Source: CAWHJN01 sp963829705 (lineage in GTDB: Bacteria > Bacteroidota > Rhodothermia > Rhodothermales > BA12). From it: 64,000 nucleotides of DNA. Made by a program: the position numbers and the translations under genes. Positions 49,745-58,317 of the stretch are shown here, piece by piece. Numbering within the stretch: the first letter of the stretch is position 1; each line of letters begins with the position of its first letter. The DNA lies in NCBI GenBank assembly GCA_963829705.1, contig CAWHJN010000001.1:868001-932000 (forward strand), given 5' to 3'. The notes under the pieces were generated by a model. It was not told the origin of the DNA and did no database searches. It worked only from the letters and a program-made list of their open reading frames with translations.

Positions 49745-49785
49745 GTGGAAAGTGGGAATGCGGATTTTGAATCTCGGAACGGGAA
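49745..49785 (-). repeat. Repeat arm directly after menF
   Basis: AGTGGAAAGTGGGAATGCGG and following, the inverse of the arms that precede other genes. It begins just after the menF stop. Confidence 0.45.
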
Positions 49786-49928
49786 GGCGACGTGCTGTGG
49801 TAGGCGTAGGGACGCACTCATTGCACCCGGCAACGAACCCTTGTCAGCTGTCATTCTCTACTCCCTCGTCAACATCACGTGAAGGAAAACACGCCTGGAA
49901 CCCCATTTTGGAGGCGTCGTTTGGCGGC

Positions 49929-50035
49929 AAAAGGGCAAGTCCTGTGCGACCAGCTCCCTCTGAATCCCGCCAGGGCCGGAAGGCAGCAACGGTAAGAGGT
50001 TGATGCGGTGCGATACAGGTCGCTTGCCCTTTTTC
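49929..50035 (+). ncRNA. ffs: Signal recognition particle RNA (bacterial small type)
   Basis: The universally conserved SRP helix-8 apex is present: GCCAGGGCCGGAAGGCAGCA at 49970-49989, with the GGAA tetraloop and the opposing AGCA. Outer strands pair: AAAAGGGCAAG (49929-49939) with CTTGCCCTTTT (50023-50033), and CCTGT(GCGACC) with GATACAGG inside. Length about 105 nt, and the T run after CCCTTTTTC is the terminator. With Ffh it delivers nascent inner-membrane proteins to FtsY/SecYEG; yajC, another Sec component, lies 1.4 kb downstream. End coordinates are approximate. Confidence 0.88.
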
Positions 50036-50044
50036 TGTTTGGGT

Positions 50045-50113
50045 AAAGGGTGAGGTGTGAAAGGTGAAGGGCTTCGTGCGGCGATCCTTCTATCCCTTCA
50101 CCCTCACCCTTTC
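50045..50113. repeat. Inverted repeat upstream of the geranylgeranyl-reductase-like gene
   Basis: AAAGGGTGAGGTGTGAAAGG (50045 onward to 50071) pairs imperfectly with CCCTTCACCCTCACCCTTTC (50094-50113). A third related arm, CCCCTCACCCTTCACCC, lies at about 51370 before yajC. A variant of the pyrimidine-rich motif. Confidence 0.45.
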
Positions 50114-50129
50114 TCTCTTCCCCCACCTC

Positions 50130-51347
50130 ATGTACGACGCCGTCATCGCTGGAGCGGGGCCGGGCGGCAGCACCGCTGCCACCTGCATGGCACGCGCCGG
50201 GCTGCGGGTGCTGCTGGTGGACAAGAGCACCTTCCCCCGTGACAAAATCTGCGGCGACGCCCTCTCGGGCAAATCCGTCGATGTGCTGCGGCGGCTCGGT
50301 CTCATCGGCGCGCTTCGGGAGCAGCCGCAGATCGCCTCGCACGGCATCGTCTTCAGCGGTCCGCGCGGCGACGCGGTGACGGTGCCGTTCTCGAAAACGC
50401 CCGACCCCGCCAACCCGCCCGGCTACGTCTGCGACCGCCTCACCTTCGACGCCCTCCTGTTCGATGCCGCCGTGCAGAGCGGCGCGGAGGTGTGGACGGG
50501 CGCGCAGGTCACCGGGCTGCTGCGCGACGGCGACCGCGTGACGGGCATCACCGTCGCGCGCGGCGGGCAGACCACCGACGTGCAGGCCCGCCTGACCGTC
50601 GGCGCCGACGGCGCGTACTCGGCCGTCGCCCGTTCGCTGGGGCACGCGCAACTCGACGAGCGCTACTACAGCGCCGGGCTGCGCGTCTACTACGAAGGCG
50701 TGACGGGCTTCGACGCGATGAATTCCATCGAGCTGCATTTCGTCGACGAGGCGCTGCCGGGCTACTTCTGGATCTTCCCGATGGCGGATGGGCGTGCCAA
50801 CGTGGGGCTGGGCATTCTGAGCAGCGAGGTCAAAAAGCGCGGCCTGAAGCTCAAAGATGTGCTCCAGCGCTGCATCGACCACCCGCGCTTCCGGGATCGC
50901 TTTGCCCATGCCCGTGCGCTCGGCGCGCCGAAAGGCTGGGGCCTGCCCCTCGGCTCGCGCATCCGCCCGCTCGCGGGCGACGGCTACCTGCTCGTCGGCG
51001 ACGCCGCTTCGCTCATCGACCCGTTCACGGGCGAAGGCATCGGCAACGCGATGGTCAGCGCCGAGATCGCCGCCCGCTACGCCGCCGAGGCCGCGCAGAA
51101 AGGAACCGCAGATGCCACCCTCCTCCAGGGCTACGCGGACGATGTTCAGGCGTATCTGCGCGACGAGTTGCGCCTGAGCCACGCGCTCCAGCGCTTGAGC
51201 CGGTGGCGGTGGCTGCTCAACACCGTCATCCGCAAAGCCTCCCGCGTGCCCGAAGTCGCAGACGCGCTCTCCTCCATGTTCGACGACGAGGCGCAGCGCC
51301 GCAAGCTCGTCACGCCCGGCTTTTACCTTCGCTTGCTGACCGCGTGA
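50130..51347 (+). CDS. Geranylgeranyl-reductase-family flavoprotein
   Basis: 405 residues. FAD motif GAGPGGSTAATCMARAG at the N-terminus (residues about 8-24), then DKSTFPRDKICGDALSG, the signature PxxKxCGxxxS segment of the family, and the second FAD contact VGDAASLIDPFTGEGIGNAM. It saturates isoprenoid chains of lipids or quinones, or acts as a monooxygenase; the exact substrate is not clear. I chose MYDAVIAGAGPGG; a longer frame adds 22 residues translated from the repeat arm, which look unreal. A UbiA-type prenyltransferase at 58.3 kb and menF suggest isoprenoid-quinone or lipid work. Confidence 0.87.
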   Translation: MYDAVIAGAGPGGSTAATCMARAGLRVLLVDKSTFPRDKICGDALSGKSVDVLRRLGLIGALREQPQIASHGIVFSGPRGDAVTVPFSKTPDPANPPGYVCDRLTFDALLFDAAVQSGAEVWTGAQVTGLLRDGDRVTGITVARGGQTTDVQARLTVGADGAYSAVARSLGHAQLDERYYSAGLRVYYEGVTGFDAMNSIELHFVDEALPGYFWIFPMADGRANVGLGILSSEVKKRGLKLKDVLQRCIDHPRFRDRFAHARALGAPKGWGLPLGSRIRPLAGDGYLLVGDAASLIDPFTGEGIGNAMVSAEIAARYAAEAAQKGTADATLLQGYADDVQAYLRDELRLSHALQRLSRWRWLLNTVIRKASRVPEVADALSSMFDDEAQRRKLVTPGFYLRLLTA

Positions 51348-51406
51348 GGCGCGCCCCGCACGCGCCTATCCCCTCACCCTTCACCCATCTTCCCGTAGCC
51401 ACGTCC

Positions 51407-51414
51407 TATCTTCA
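51407..51414 (+). promoter_or_regulatory. Putative -7 box of yajC (TATCTTCA)
   Basis: TATCTTCA, 28 nt before the yajC ATG, matching five of six fixed positions of the TATCTTsG pattern used elsewhere here. Confidence 0.35.
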
Positions 51415-51442
51415 GCGCCGGTACAGACCCTCTTTTCTCCGC

Positions 51443-51739
51443 ATGAACCTCTTTCTCCTCGCCGCCCCGCAGGCCGCCCCCGGCAACCCGCTCATCAGCT
51501 TTTTGCCGCTTCTGCTGGTCTTCGTCGTCTTCTGGTTTTTCATCATCCGCCCGCAGCGCAAGCGCGACACCGAGCGCAAAAACATGATCGCCGAGGTCAA
51601 AAAGGGCGACAAGATCCTGACCATCGGCGGCCTCCACGCGACGGTCACGCAGGTGGACGAAACGTCGGTGCTGGCCGATATCGGCTCCAACATGAAGGTG
51701 CGGCTCGAGAAGAGCGCCATCGCTTCGATCCAGGTCTGA
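51443..51739 (+). CDS. yajC: Preprotein translocase subunit YajC
   Basis: 98 residues. One membrane helix (about 19-36, FLPLLLVFVVFWFFIIRPQ), the family hallmark RPQRKRDTERKNM, and a small cytoplasmic beta domain KKGDKILTIGGLHATVTQVD then VRLEKSAIASIQV. YajC joins SecDF and YidC at the inner-membrane translocase. The start is MNLFLLAAPQ; the frame is open far upstream but inside the previous gene. Followed by a good terminator. Confidence 0.95.
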   Translation: MNLFLLAAPQAAPGNPLISFLPLLLVFVVFWFFIIRPQRKRDTERKNMIAEVKKGDKILTIGGLHATVTQVDETSVLADIGSNMKVRLEKSAIASIQV

Positions 51740-51761
51740 GCCGCCATGCGCCGCCCTCTTC

Positions 51762-51793
51762 ACGCCCTGCTTCCCTCCGAGGCAGGGCGTTTT
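51762..51793 (+). terminator. Terminator of yajC
   Basis: ACGCCCTGC (51762-51770) pairs with GCAGGGCGT (51782-51790), 11-nt loop, followed by TTTT. Confidence 0.8.
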
Positions 51794-51856
51794 GCGTGCT
51801 GAACCCACCGCCTGAGTGGTCGTTGAGCCCGCATCCGCCTTTCGTTTTCCGCTGCC

Positions 51857-53122
51857 ATGCCTGACCACGACGCTTCCGCCGCGCCCGTTTTTGATTCGAT
51901 AGAAGCCGCCATCGCCGACGTGCGGGCCGGGCGCTTCGTGATCGTCGTGGATGACGAAGACCGCGAGAACGAGGGCGACTTTATCGCCGCCGCCGAGGAC
52001 ATCACGCCCGAGATGGTCAACTTCATGGCCACGAAAGGGCGCGGGCTGATCTGCGTGCCCCTCACCCGCGAGCGCGCCCTCGAACTCGACCTCGGCATGA
52101 TGTCGGTGGCCAACTCGTCGCTGTTCGACACACCGTTCACGATGTCGGTCGATTACCGGCACGGCACCACGACGGGGATCTCCGCCGCCGACCGCGCCGC
52201 CACCATCCGCGCCCTCGCGGATGCCAGCACCAAGCCCACTGACCTCGCCCGCCCCGGCCACGTGTTTCCGCTGCGGGCGCAGCAGGGCGGCGTGCTCAGG
52301 CGCACCGGCCACACCGAGGCCGCCGTCGATTTGGCACGGCTGGCGGGCAAGAAACCCGTCGGCGTGCTCGTCGAGATCCTCAACGACGACGGCACGATGG
52401 CCCGCGTGCCCAACCTGATGGCGATGGCCCGCGCCCACGGCCTCAAGATCGTCACCATCAAAGACCTCATCGCCCACCGGATGCAGACCGAGAAGCTCAT
52501 CGAGCGGGTCGTCGAGGTGGACATGCCGACGCGCTACGGCGACTTTCGCATGATCGCCTTCGAGGAGACGCTGACGGGCGACGTTCACCTCGCCATCGCT
52601 AAAGGCGACTGGACGGAAAACGACGCCGTCCTCACGCGCGTGCATTCGCAGTGCGTCACGGGCGACATCTTCGGCTCCAAGCGGTGCGACTGCGGCGACC
52701 AGCTCGCCGCCGCGCTCCGGCAGATCGAGGCCGAGGGGCGCGGCGTGGTGCTTTACATGAAACAGGAAGGCCGTGGCATCGGACTGGTGAACAAGCTGCG
52801 CGCCTACAAACTGCAGGAGCAGGGCATGGACACCATCGAGGCCAACGAGGCGCTCGGTTTCAAGATGGACCTGCGCGACTACGGCATCGGCTGTCAGATC
52901 CTGCGTAACCTCGGCCTCCGCAAGCTCCGCCTGATGACCAACAACCCCGCCAAGCGCATCGGGCTGGGCGGCTACGGGCTGGAGATCGTGGATCGCGTGC
53001 CCGTCGAGATCGCCCCCAACGAGGTCAACGTTCACTACCTGCGGACCAAGCGCGACCGGATGGGCCATCTGCTCGACGGACTCGACACGCACGACCACGA
53101 GGCGCTCTCCAGCCTGCTCTGA
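51857..53122 (+). CDS. ribBA: Bifunctional riboflavin enzyme RibBA
   Basis: Makes two riboflavin precursors in one 421-residue protein. Residues 1-210: 3,4-dihydroxy-2-butanone-4-phosphate synthase, with VVDDEDRENEGDFIAAAE (acidic metal/substrate loop) and RPGHVFPLRAQQGGVLRRTGHTEAAVDL. Residues 220-421: GTP cyclohydrolase II, with zinc ligands in HSQCVTGDIFGSKRCDCGDQL, then YMKQEGRGIGLVNKLRAY and RNLGLRKLRLMTNNPAKR. Both active sites look complete. Transcribed alone between a terminator and a convergent minus-strand gene; I see no FMN riboswitch in the 63-nt leader. Confidence 0.95.
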   Translation: MPDHDASAAPVFDSIEAAIADVRAGRFVIVVDDEDRENEGDFIAAAEDITPEMVNFMATKGRGLICVPLTRERALELDLGMMSVANSSLFDTPFTMSVDYRHGTTTGISAADRAATIRALADASTKPTDLARPGHVFPLRAQQGGVLRRTGHTEAAVDLARLAGKKPVGVLVEILNDDGTMARVPNLMAMARAHGLKIVTIKDLIAHRMQTEKLIERVVEVDMPTRYGDFRMIAFEETLTGDVHLAIAKGDWTENDAVLTRVHSQCVTGDIFGSKRCDCGDQLAAALRQIEAEGRGVVLYMKQEGRGIGLVNKLRAYKLQEQGMDTIEANEALGFKMDLRDYGIGCQILRNLGLRKLRLMTNNPAKRIGLGGYGLEIVDRVPVEIAPNEVNVHYLRTKRDRMGHLLDGLDTHDHEALSSLL

Positions 53123-53134
53123 GTGCGGCTGCGT

Positions 53135-53692
53135 CTACGCGATGTCCCGGACGACGCGGCAGGGATTGCCCGCCGCGAAGACGCCGTCGGGCACGTCGCG
53201 CGTCACCACCGCACCCGCGCCGATCACCGATTTTCCGCCGATCCGCACGCCGGGGCAGACGATGGCCCCGCCGCCGATCCACACGTCCGAGCCGATCGTG
53301 ACCGGGCGCGCGGCTTCCACCCACTGCCGCCGCACACGCCAGTCGAGCGGGTGCGTGGCCGTGTAAATCTGCACCGCCGGGCCGATGAGCACGTCGCTCC
53401 CGATGCGGACTTCTGCCGGGTCGAGCACGACGCAGTTGAAGTTGAAAAAGACGCGGTCGCCCAGGTGGATGTGCGCGCCGTAGTCGCAGTAGAACGGCGG
53501 CTCGATGGCCACCGAAGTGCCCACCGATCCAAACAGTTCGGCGTACACCTCCTGCCGAAGCCCGGCCTCCGCATCGCGGCTACTGTTGAGGCGCACGAGC
53601 AGGTCGCGGGCGTGGCGGCGGGCGGCGGCGAGGCCAGGATCAGCGGCATCGTAGAGTTCGCCCGCGAGCATTTTTTCCTTCTCGGTGTGCAT
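53135..53692 (-). CDS. Maltose/galactoside O-acetyltransferase family protein
   Basis: 185 residues, a left-handed beta-helix enzyme of the Maa/NodL/LacA group. It begins MHTEKEKMLAGELYDAADPG, the standard N-terminal cap, and has FYCDYGAHIHLGDRVFFNFN, IGPAVQIYTATHPLDWRVRR with the catalytic His, and hexapeptide turns (IGSDVWIGGGAIVCPGVRIG, IGAGAVVTRDVPDGVFAAGN). It transfers acetyl from acetyl-CoA to a sugar or lipochitin hydroxyl. It lies 58 nt after the TonB receptor on the same strand but is metabolically unrelated on present evidence. Confidence 0.92.
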   Translation of the reverse strand: MHTEKEKMLAGELYDAADPGLAAARRHARDLLVRLNSSRDAEAGLRQEVYAELFGSVGTSVAIEPPFYCDYGAHIHLGDRVFFNFNCVVLDPAEVRIGSDVLIGPAVQIYTATHPLDWRVRRQWVEAARPVTIGSDVWIGGGAIVCPGVRIGGKSVIGAGAVVTRDVPDGVFAAGNPCRVVRDIA

Positions 53693-53750
53693 GGGCCCGG
53701 TGGATCGCTTGATGGAACAGCGCGCCCTTCACGCGGATCGACGTGTCGCC

Positions 53751-56387
53751 TCAGATCGTCACCTCGATCTCGAAGAGCGGCAGGATGGGCAGGCCGCGGC
53801 GGTCGGTGACGCGCACGGTGTCGCCCGAAGGGTCGTAGAGCCTGCCGATGACGTTGCGGTGGTTGAAGGTGTTGTAGGCATCGAGGCGGGCGTTCCAGAC
53901 GGCGTCGAGCCAGCGGAAGCGGTAGCCGAGCGAAGCGTCGAGGCGAGCGTAGGCGGGCAAGCGCCCGTCGTTCTGGCCGGGGCGGAAGAGATAGCGTGTG
54001 CGCGCCGGTTCGAGGGGGTCGCCGACCTCGTAGCGCGCTGTCGGCTCGGCGAGGGGGTAGCCCGTCCGCACCTCGCCGCTGAGTGAGGCCGTCCACCCGC
54101 CTCCGTTCCACCGGACGACACCCTTCGCCGCCAGTGGCACGTCGTAATCGGACGGCGCGAACGCAGTGCCGCTGGGGTCGCGCCGGAGCGACCGTTCCGC
54201 CGACAGCGCGAGCCAGCCCAGCCACGTGGCGTTCTCAGCGAGCACGCTCAGTTCCACGCCGTAGGCGCGCCCGTTGGTGGGCACGTACTGCCCCAGCAGC
54301 GCCCCCAGGTCGATGCCCGGCCCTTCCAGTCCGTCCTTTTCGCGGAAGGCATCCTCGGGAATGAGGATGTCGTTCATGCGCCGCGCGTAGCCCTCCACGT
54401 CCACACGCACACCGGGGCGCGGCGTGAACGTGAGCCCTGCCGCGACGTGAGCGCCCGTGGCCGGTTGCACGCCCGCACCTGTGGGAATCCAGCGCGTCGA
54501 GAGCAGGTCGTAGAGGACGGAATAGCGGTCGCGCAGGCGGTGGAGGTACTGCACCTGTCCCGAAGCCCCCACCCGCCCCACGAGCGTGCGCGGCACCAGC
54601 TCGACCTGCACGCCCAGGTTGGGCGTGACGTGGACGAACGAGCCGGGCGCGAACGTGCTGATGCGCACGCCGCCCTGCACCCGCGCCGTTGCGCCGAGGC
54701 GGTAATCGGCCTGGGTGTAGACAGCAGCTTCGAGGGCGTGTTGCGAGGTGCGTTCGAGGCCAGGCGGGTCGGTTTCGCCGGGCTGTTCGAGTTGTCCGTA
54801 GAGCAGCGACCGGAAGCGGCGCGAGGCCACCTGCGCGCCCAGTTGCGCGTGGAAATCGCTGCTGGGAAACACGTCCACGTCCGCCCGCCCACCGTAATCC
54901 TCGACCTGCACGCGGTAATCGACGGCGAGCGTCGTCTGGTCGGTCGGGCGCAGGCGCGTGCGCTCGCGCGCCCCGTAGGCGGTGCGGTAGAGCGTGACGG
55001 TAGTGAAGAGTTCGGGCGAGGGCAGGTACTGGTAGCGAAGGCTCTGCAACTGGTTGCCCCAGCCGTGGTCGATCTCGAAAAACAGATCTGCGGGCCGCAG
55101 CCACGACGACAGGTCGAGCGAGAAATCGAACGGGAGCCGCAAATCGAGCGCGTCGCCGCCGCTGTAGTGACTCAGCGACAGGCGGTGCCGGTAACCGGGC
55201 CGGTAGGTGATTTTGAAACTGAGGTCGTAGAAATAATAGCCCGTCCGCAGCGTGTCGCGCCGCCCGTCTTCCTCGACCGCGTGCTCGCGCCCGATGAGCC
55301 GGTCCACGTACGAGCGCCGCCCGGCGATCATGAACGAACTGCCCTTCGTGATGGGGCTCTCGACGACGTAGCGCGCGCTCAACAGCCCGATGCCCGCCGT
55401 GGCACGGGGCGTCTCGCGGTTGCCGTCGCGCATCTCGGCGTCGAGCACGGACGAGAGCCGTCCGCCGTGCTCGGCGGGAAACACGCCCCGGTGCAGCCGC
55501 ACGCGGTTGAACGTCTCCGTCTGGAACGTCGAGACGAGCGTGAAGGCGTGCCACGGGTGGTAGACGGGCGCGCCGTCGAGCAGGTAGAGGTTTTCGTCGG
55601 GCTGGCCGCCGCGCACGACGAGGCCGCCGGTGACCTCCCCCGAGCGCGCCACACCGGGCAGCCAGGCGAGCTTCTGCAACACGTCCTCCCCCGCGACGGG
55701 CGCGGGCAGCGCTTCGAGCCGGGCGATGGGCACGTCGGCGAGGCCGGGCAGCCGCGCCTCGCCCTCGCGCGTCGATTCCACGACGAGCCCCCCTCCCTGC
55801 ACGCGACCGGGCTGCATCCGGACGACGCTGCGCTGCGACTGGGTGAGCAGCGTGGTGTCGAGGCGGGCGTAGCCGACGAACGAGATCCGGACCCGGTGGC
55901 CGCCGCGTGGCAGGTCGGGGATGGAGAAGAAGCCTGCCGCGTTGGTCGTCGTGCCGCGTTTCAGGTCGGCGAGGTAGACGTGCGCGCCGGGCATCGTCTC
56001 GCCCGTCCAGGCGTCCTGCACGAACCCCGAGAGGGTCTCGCGCGACGGTGCGCGCCGCACGTCGCCGACGATAGCTTCCGCGCTGCGACGCAGCACGTAC
56101 TGGCCCTGCCGCACCCGCCGCGCCTCCAGCCCCGTCCCGCGCAGCACGCACACGATGCCGTCCTCGACGCTGTCGCCCTCGTACACGCAGCCCGTTTCGA
56201 CGCCATCGACGAGGCGGCGGGCGTAGACGAGATCCACACGCGCCTGCCGCGCCAGGTCGCGCAGCGCCTGAGAAAGCGGGCCGGGCGTGATGCGGAGCGT
56301 CTGTGCCTCTACACGCCCCACGCCGCCGAGCATCCCCACGAGCCCGAGGGCGAACACGAACAGGCAGAACGAGAGACGCGGACGCAC
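53751..56387 (-). CDS. TonB-dependent receptor with STN signalling domain (FecA-like)
   Basis: 878 residues. Signal peptide (FCLFVFALGLVGMLGGV), STN domain about 30-105 (LSQALRDLARQARVDLVYAR), carboxypeptidase-like regulatory domain about 120-205 (SGFVQDAWTGETMPGAHVYL), plug about 220-330 (GGLVVRGGQPDENLYLLDGAPVY), then a beta-barrel to the end; the last residues LPILPLFEIEVTI finish in a non-aromatic strand, unusual for receptors that normally end in Phe. Together with the FecR-like and ECF sigma genes upstream on the strand, this is a cell-surface signalling transporter: ligand binding outside is passed through STN to FecR and the sigma factor. Ligand unknown; iron chelate likely. Confidence 0.92.
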   Translation of the reverse strand: MRPRLSFCLFVFALGLVGMLGGVGRVEAQTLRITPGPLSQALRDLARQARVDLVYARRLVDGVETGCVYEGDSVEDGIVCVLRGTGLEARRVRQGQYVLRRSAEAIVGDVRRAPSRETLSGFVQDAWTGETMPGAHVYLADLKRGTTTNAAGFFSIPDLPRGGHRVRISFVGYARLDTTLLTQSQRSVVRMQPGRVQGGGLVVESTREGEARLPGLADVPIARLEALPAPVAGEDVLQKLAWLPGVARSGEVTGGLVVRGGQPDENLYLLDGAPVYHPWHAFTLVSTFQTETFNRVRLHRGVFPAEHGGRLSSVLDAEMRDGNRETPRATAGIGLLSARYVVESPITKGSSFMIAGRRSYVDRLIGREHAVEEDGRRDTLRTGYYFYDLSFKITYRPGYRHRLSLSHYSGGDALDLRLPFDFSLDLSSWLRPADLFFEIDHGWGNQLQSLRYQYLPSPELFTTVTLYRTAYGARERTRLRPTDQTTLAVDYRVQVEDYGGRADVDVFPSSDFHAQLGAQVASRRFRSLLYGQLEQPGETDPPGLERTSQHALEAAVYTQADYRLGATARVQGGVRISTFAPGSFVHVTPNLGVQVELVPRTLVGRVGASGQVQYLHRLRDRYSVLYDLLSTRWIPTGAGVQPATGAHVAAGLTFTPRPGVRVDVEGYARRMNDILIPEDAFREKDGLEGPGIDLGALLGQYVPTNGRAYGVELSVLAENATWLGWLALSAERSLRRDPSGTAFAPSDYDVPLAAKGVVRWNGGGWTASLSGEVRTGYPLAEPTARYEVGDPLEPARTRYLFRPGQNDGRLPAYARLDASLGYRFRWLDAVWNARLDAYNTFNHRNVIGRLYDPSGDTVRVTDRRGLPILPLFEIEVTI

Positions 56388-56412
56388 CGGCGGACGGGAA
56401 AGTAAACCGGTG

Positions 56413-56420
56413 CGAAGATA
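56413..56420 (-). promoter_or_regulatory. Putative -7 box of the TonB receptor (TATCTTCG)
   Basis: Minus-strand TATCTTCG, 26 nt before the receptor start, in the 102-nt gap after the FecR gene. It may give the receptor its own promoter in addition to read-through from fecR. Confidence 0.35.
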
Positions 56421-56489
56421 CGCGGGAGGAGAAGGTTCACTTCACCAACGCCCATTTCGTCCATGTCGAAGGGAGAGGGTAGAACCTCC

Positions 56490-57629
56490 TCACTCACCCA
56501 CCTTCCAGCCCGTGTCGGTGCGCGTGGCTTTCGCGCCCAGCGTTTCCGCGAGTGCCTTCACGATCTGCCCGGCACCCTGCACGCTGTCGAACGTGCCTGT
56601 GACGCGCTCATCGGCGAGCGCGGGGCTGACTTCGATCGTGACGCGGAAGCCACGCGACAGCTCGGCGGCCACGTCGCGCATCGGGGTGTTGTCGAAGAAG
56701 AACAGACCCGCCCAGACGAGCGCAGCGTTGGGTTCGACGGCGGTGGGCGGCGTGGGAACGGGGGCGTCGCCCGTCAGACGGCTCTGCTCACCCGGCGCGA
56801 GCGTGACACCTCGCGTGGGTGCTCCGGCAGGCGAAAACAGCACCTTTCCTTCCACGAGCGTCACCTCGGTTTCCGCCGGTTGCGCCCGCACGCCGAAGGT
56901 CGTCCCGAGCACGCGCACCTCGGCGTTGCCCGCGCGGACGACGAACGACTGGCTGCCGGGCTGCACGTCGAAGAACGCGTCGCCCGCCAGCGTCACCTGC
57001 CGGTTGAAGACGGCGGCGGCGTCGGGATCGCTGTAGGTCAGGCGCGCGCCGCCGAGGAGCTTGACGGTCGAACCGTCGGCGAGCGTGAGCGTCTGCGTGG
57101 CGCCCTGCGCGACCTCGACGGTGACGTAGCTCGCGTCACGCTGCACAAGCAGGACCGATACGGCGGCGAAGGCGGCCACGGCCAGCCCGACGCCCACGCG
57201 CCACGCCCACCTCGGCTTCGCCGCGCGGCCCTGCGGCACGCGGTCTTTTCGTTTCGGCAGCGCGGGCACGGAGCGGGGTTCTTCCTGCCACGCCTGCTCG
57301 AACGCCCGAATATCCATCGCCATCGCTCGGCGGATGTCGCCGAGGGCGGGGTGCAACGAGGCGTCGGCCTCTTTCATTTCTCGAAGACGGGCCTGCTCGT
57401 CCGGCGTCAGCGCATCGGCGTGCCCGGCTTCCACGAGCGCGCTGAGCACCAGCACGTCTCGATCCGGCGTGGTGTCGTCGAAGGCGGTGGCAACGGCGTC
57501 TTGGAGGGCCGAGACGTACTCGTAGAGACGGCGCGCATCGGCATCTTCAGCCAGCGCGCGGCGGGCCTCGTCGCGCTCGGCGGTGGAGAGCGATTCGGGG
57601 AAGAGCGCGGCGTGGAGGAGATCGGGCAT
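56490..57629 (-). CDS. FecR-family anti-sigma/signal transducer
   Basis: 379 residues from ATG 57629. The N-terminal cytoplasmic region (about 1-140) replaces the usual short DUF4880 and contains charged helices. One membrane segment (about 150-172, AWRVGVGLAVAAFAAVSVLLV). The periplasmic FecR domain shows VAQGATQTLTLADGSTVKL, LAGDAFFDVQPGSQSFVVRAGNAEVRVLGT and VTLVEGKVLFSP. The C-terminal DUF4974-like piece ends TRTDTGWKVGE and can contact the receptor's STN domain. It lies 79 nt after the ECF sigma gene. The N-terminal region probably binds the sigma factor. Confidence 0.88.
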   Translation of the reverse strand: MPDLLHAALFPESLSTAERDEARRALAEDADARRLYEYVSALQDAVATAFDDTTPDRDVLVLSALVEAGHADALTPDEQARLREMKEADASLHPALGDIRRAMAMDIRAFEQAWQEEPRSVPALPKRKDRVPQGRAAKPRWAWRVGVGLAVAAFAAVSVLLVQRDASYVTVEVAQGATQTLTLADGSTVKLLGGARLTYSDPDAAAVFNRQVTLAGDAFFDVQPGSQSFVVRAGNAEVRVLGTTFGVRAQPAETEVTLVEGKVLFSPAGAPTRGVTLAPGEQSRLTGDAPVPTPPTAVEPNAALVWAGLFFFDNTPMRDVAAELSRGFRVTIEVSPALADERVTGTFDSVQGAGQIVKALAETLGAKATRTDTGWKVGE

Positions 57630-57708
57630 GGAAAACGAGCGTGAGCCTGACGGTCGTAGCGTTAGCCGCGCCGACGAGCGAAAAAGTAACGGCGCGGGCG
57701 CGTGAAGA

Positions 57709-58272
57709 TCAGCCGCCGTCCATTGCCGGGGCCAGCGGCATCCACAGCAGCAGGACGACGAGTAGCGTGTCGCGCAGTTTCTCGATGGCGCGTTTGACCT
57801 GCATCTTGATGGCCGCCTCCGAGCTTTCGACGAGCTGGGCGATCTCCTCGTAGCGGTAGCCGTAAGCGCGCAGTTCCATGATGTGCCGCGCTTTTGGCGA
57901 GAGCGCCGCGAGCGCATCCGACACGTCGAGCGCCGCGCCGGGCACGCTCTCGTACCCCGCAGGCAGCGGTGCGTCAGGGTCGAGCAGCGTCTCTTTGGCG
58001 CGGTAGCGGCCCCGGTAGAAATCGTGCAACTCGAACACCGCCGCCTTCATTGCAAACGCCTTGAACGCCGCCGGGTCGAGCAGGTCGGCCAGGCCTGTGT
58101 GGACGCGCACGAGCGTGTTCTGCACCAGGTCGTCGATGCCGTCTTTGCTGCCGAGGCGTGACCGGAAAAAGCGGTAGAGGATGGGCTGGAGCGCCCGCAG
58201 CAGCGTGTCGCGCGCCTTCTCGTCGCCCCGTTGTGCCTGCTCCACCACGTCGGGAGCGAGATGGGCGGACAT
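57709..58272 (-). CDS. ECF RNA polymerase sigma factor with hydrophobic C-terminal tail
   Basis: 187 residues from ATG 58272 (MSAHLAPDVVEQAQRGDEKA). Region 2: RFFRSRLGSKDGIDDLVQNTLVRVH, the -10 recognition helix. Region 4: LAALSPKARHIMELRAYGYRYEEIAQLVESSEAAIKMQVKRAIEKL, a helix-turn-helix for the -35 element. After RDT comes LLVVLLLWMPLAPAMDGG, about 15 consecutive hydrophobic residues that standard ECF factors lack; it could anchor the sigma factor at the membrane next to FecR. First gene of the sigma-FecR-receptor series. A longer start (58317) adds a proline-rich extension that looks spurious. Confidence 0.9.
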   Translation of the reverse strand: MSAHLAPDVVEQAQRGDEKARDTLLRALQPILYRFFRSRLGSKDGIDDLVQNTLVRVHTGLADLLDPAAFKAFAMKAAVFELHDFYRGRYRAKETLLDPDAPLPAGYESVPGAALDVSDALAALSPKARHIMELRAYGYRYEEIAQLVESSEAAIKMQVKRAIEKLRDTLLVVLLLWMPLAPAMDGG

Positions 58273-58317
58273 AAGCGGAGGGCGTGGGTGAGGAGGCCGC
58301 GCTTTTACGCACGCCAC

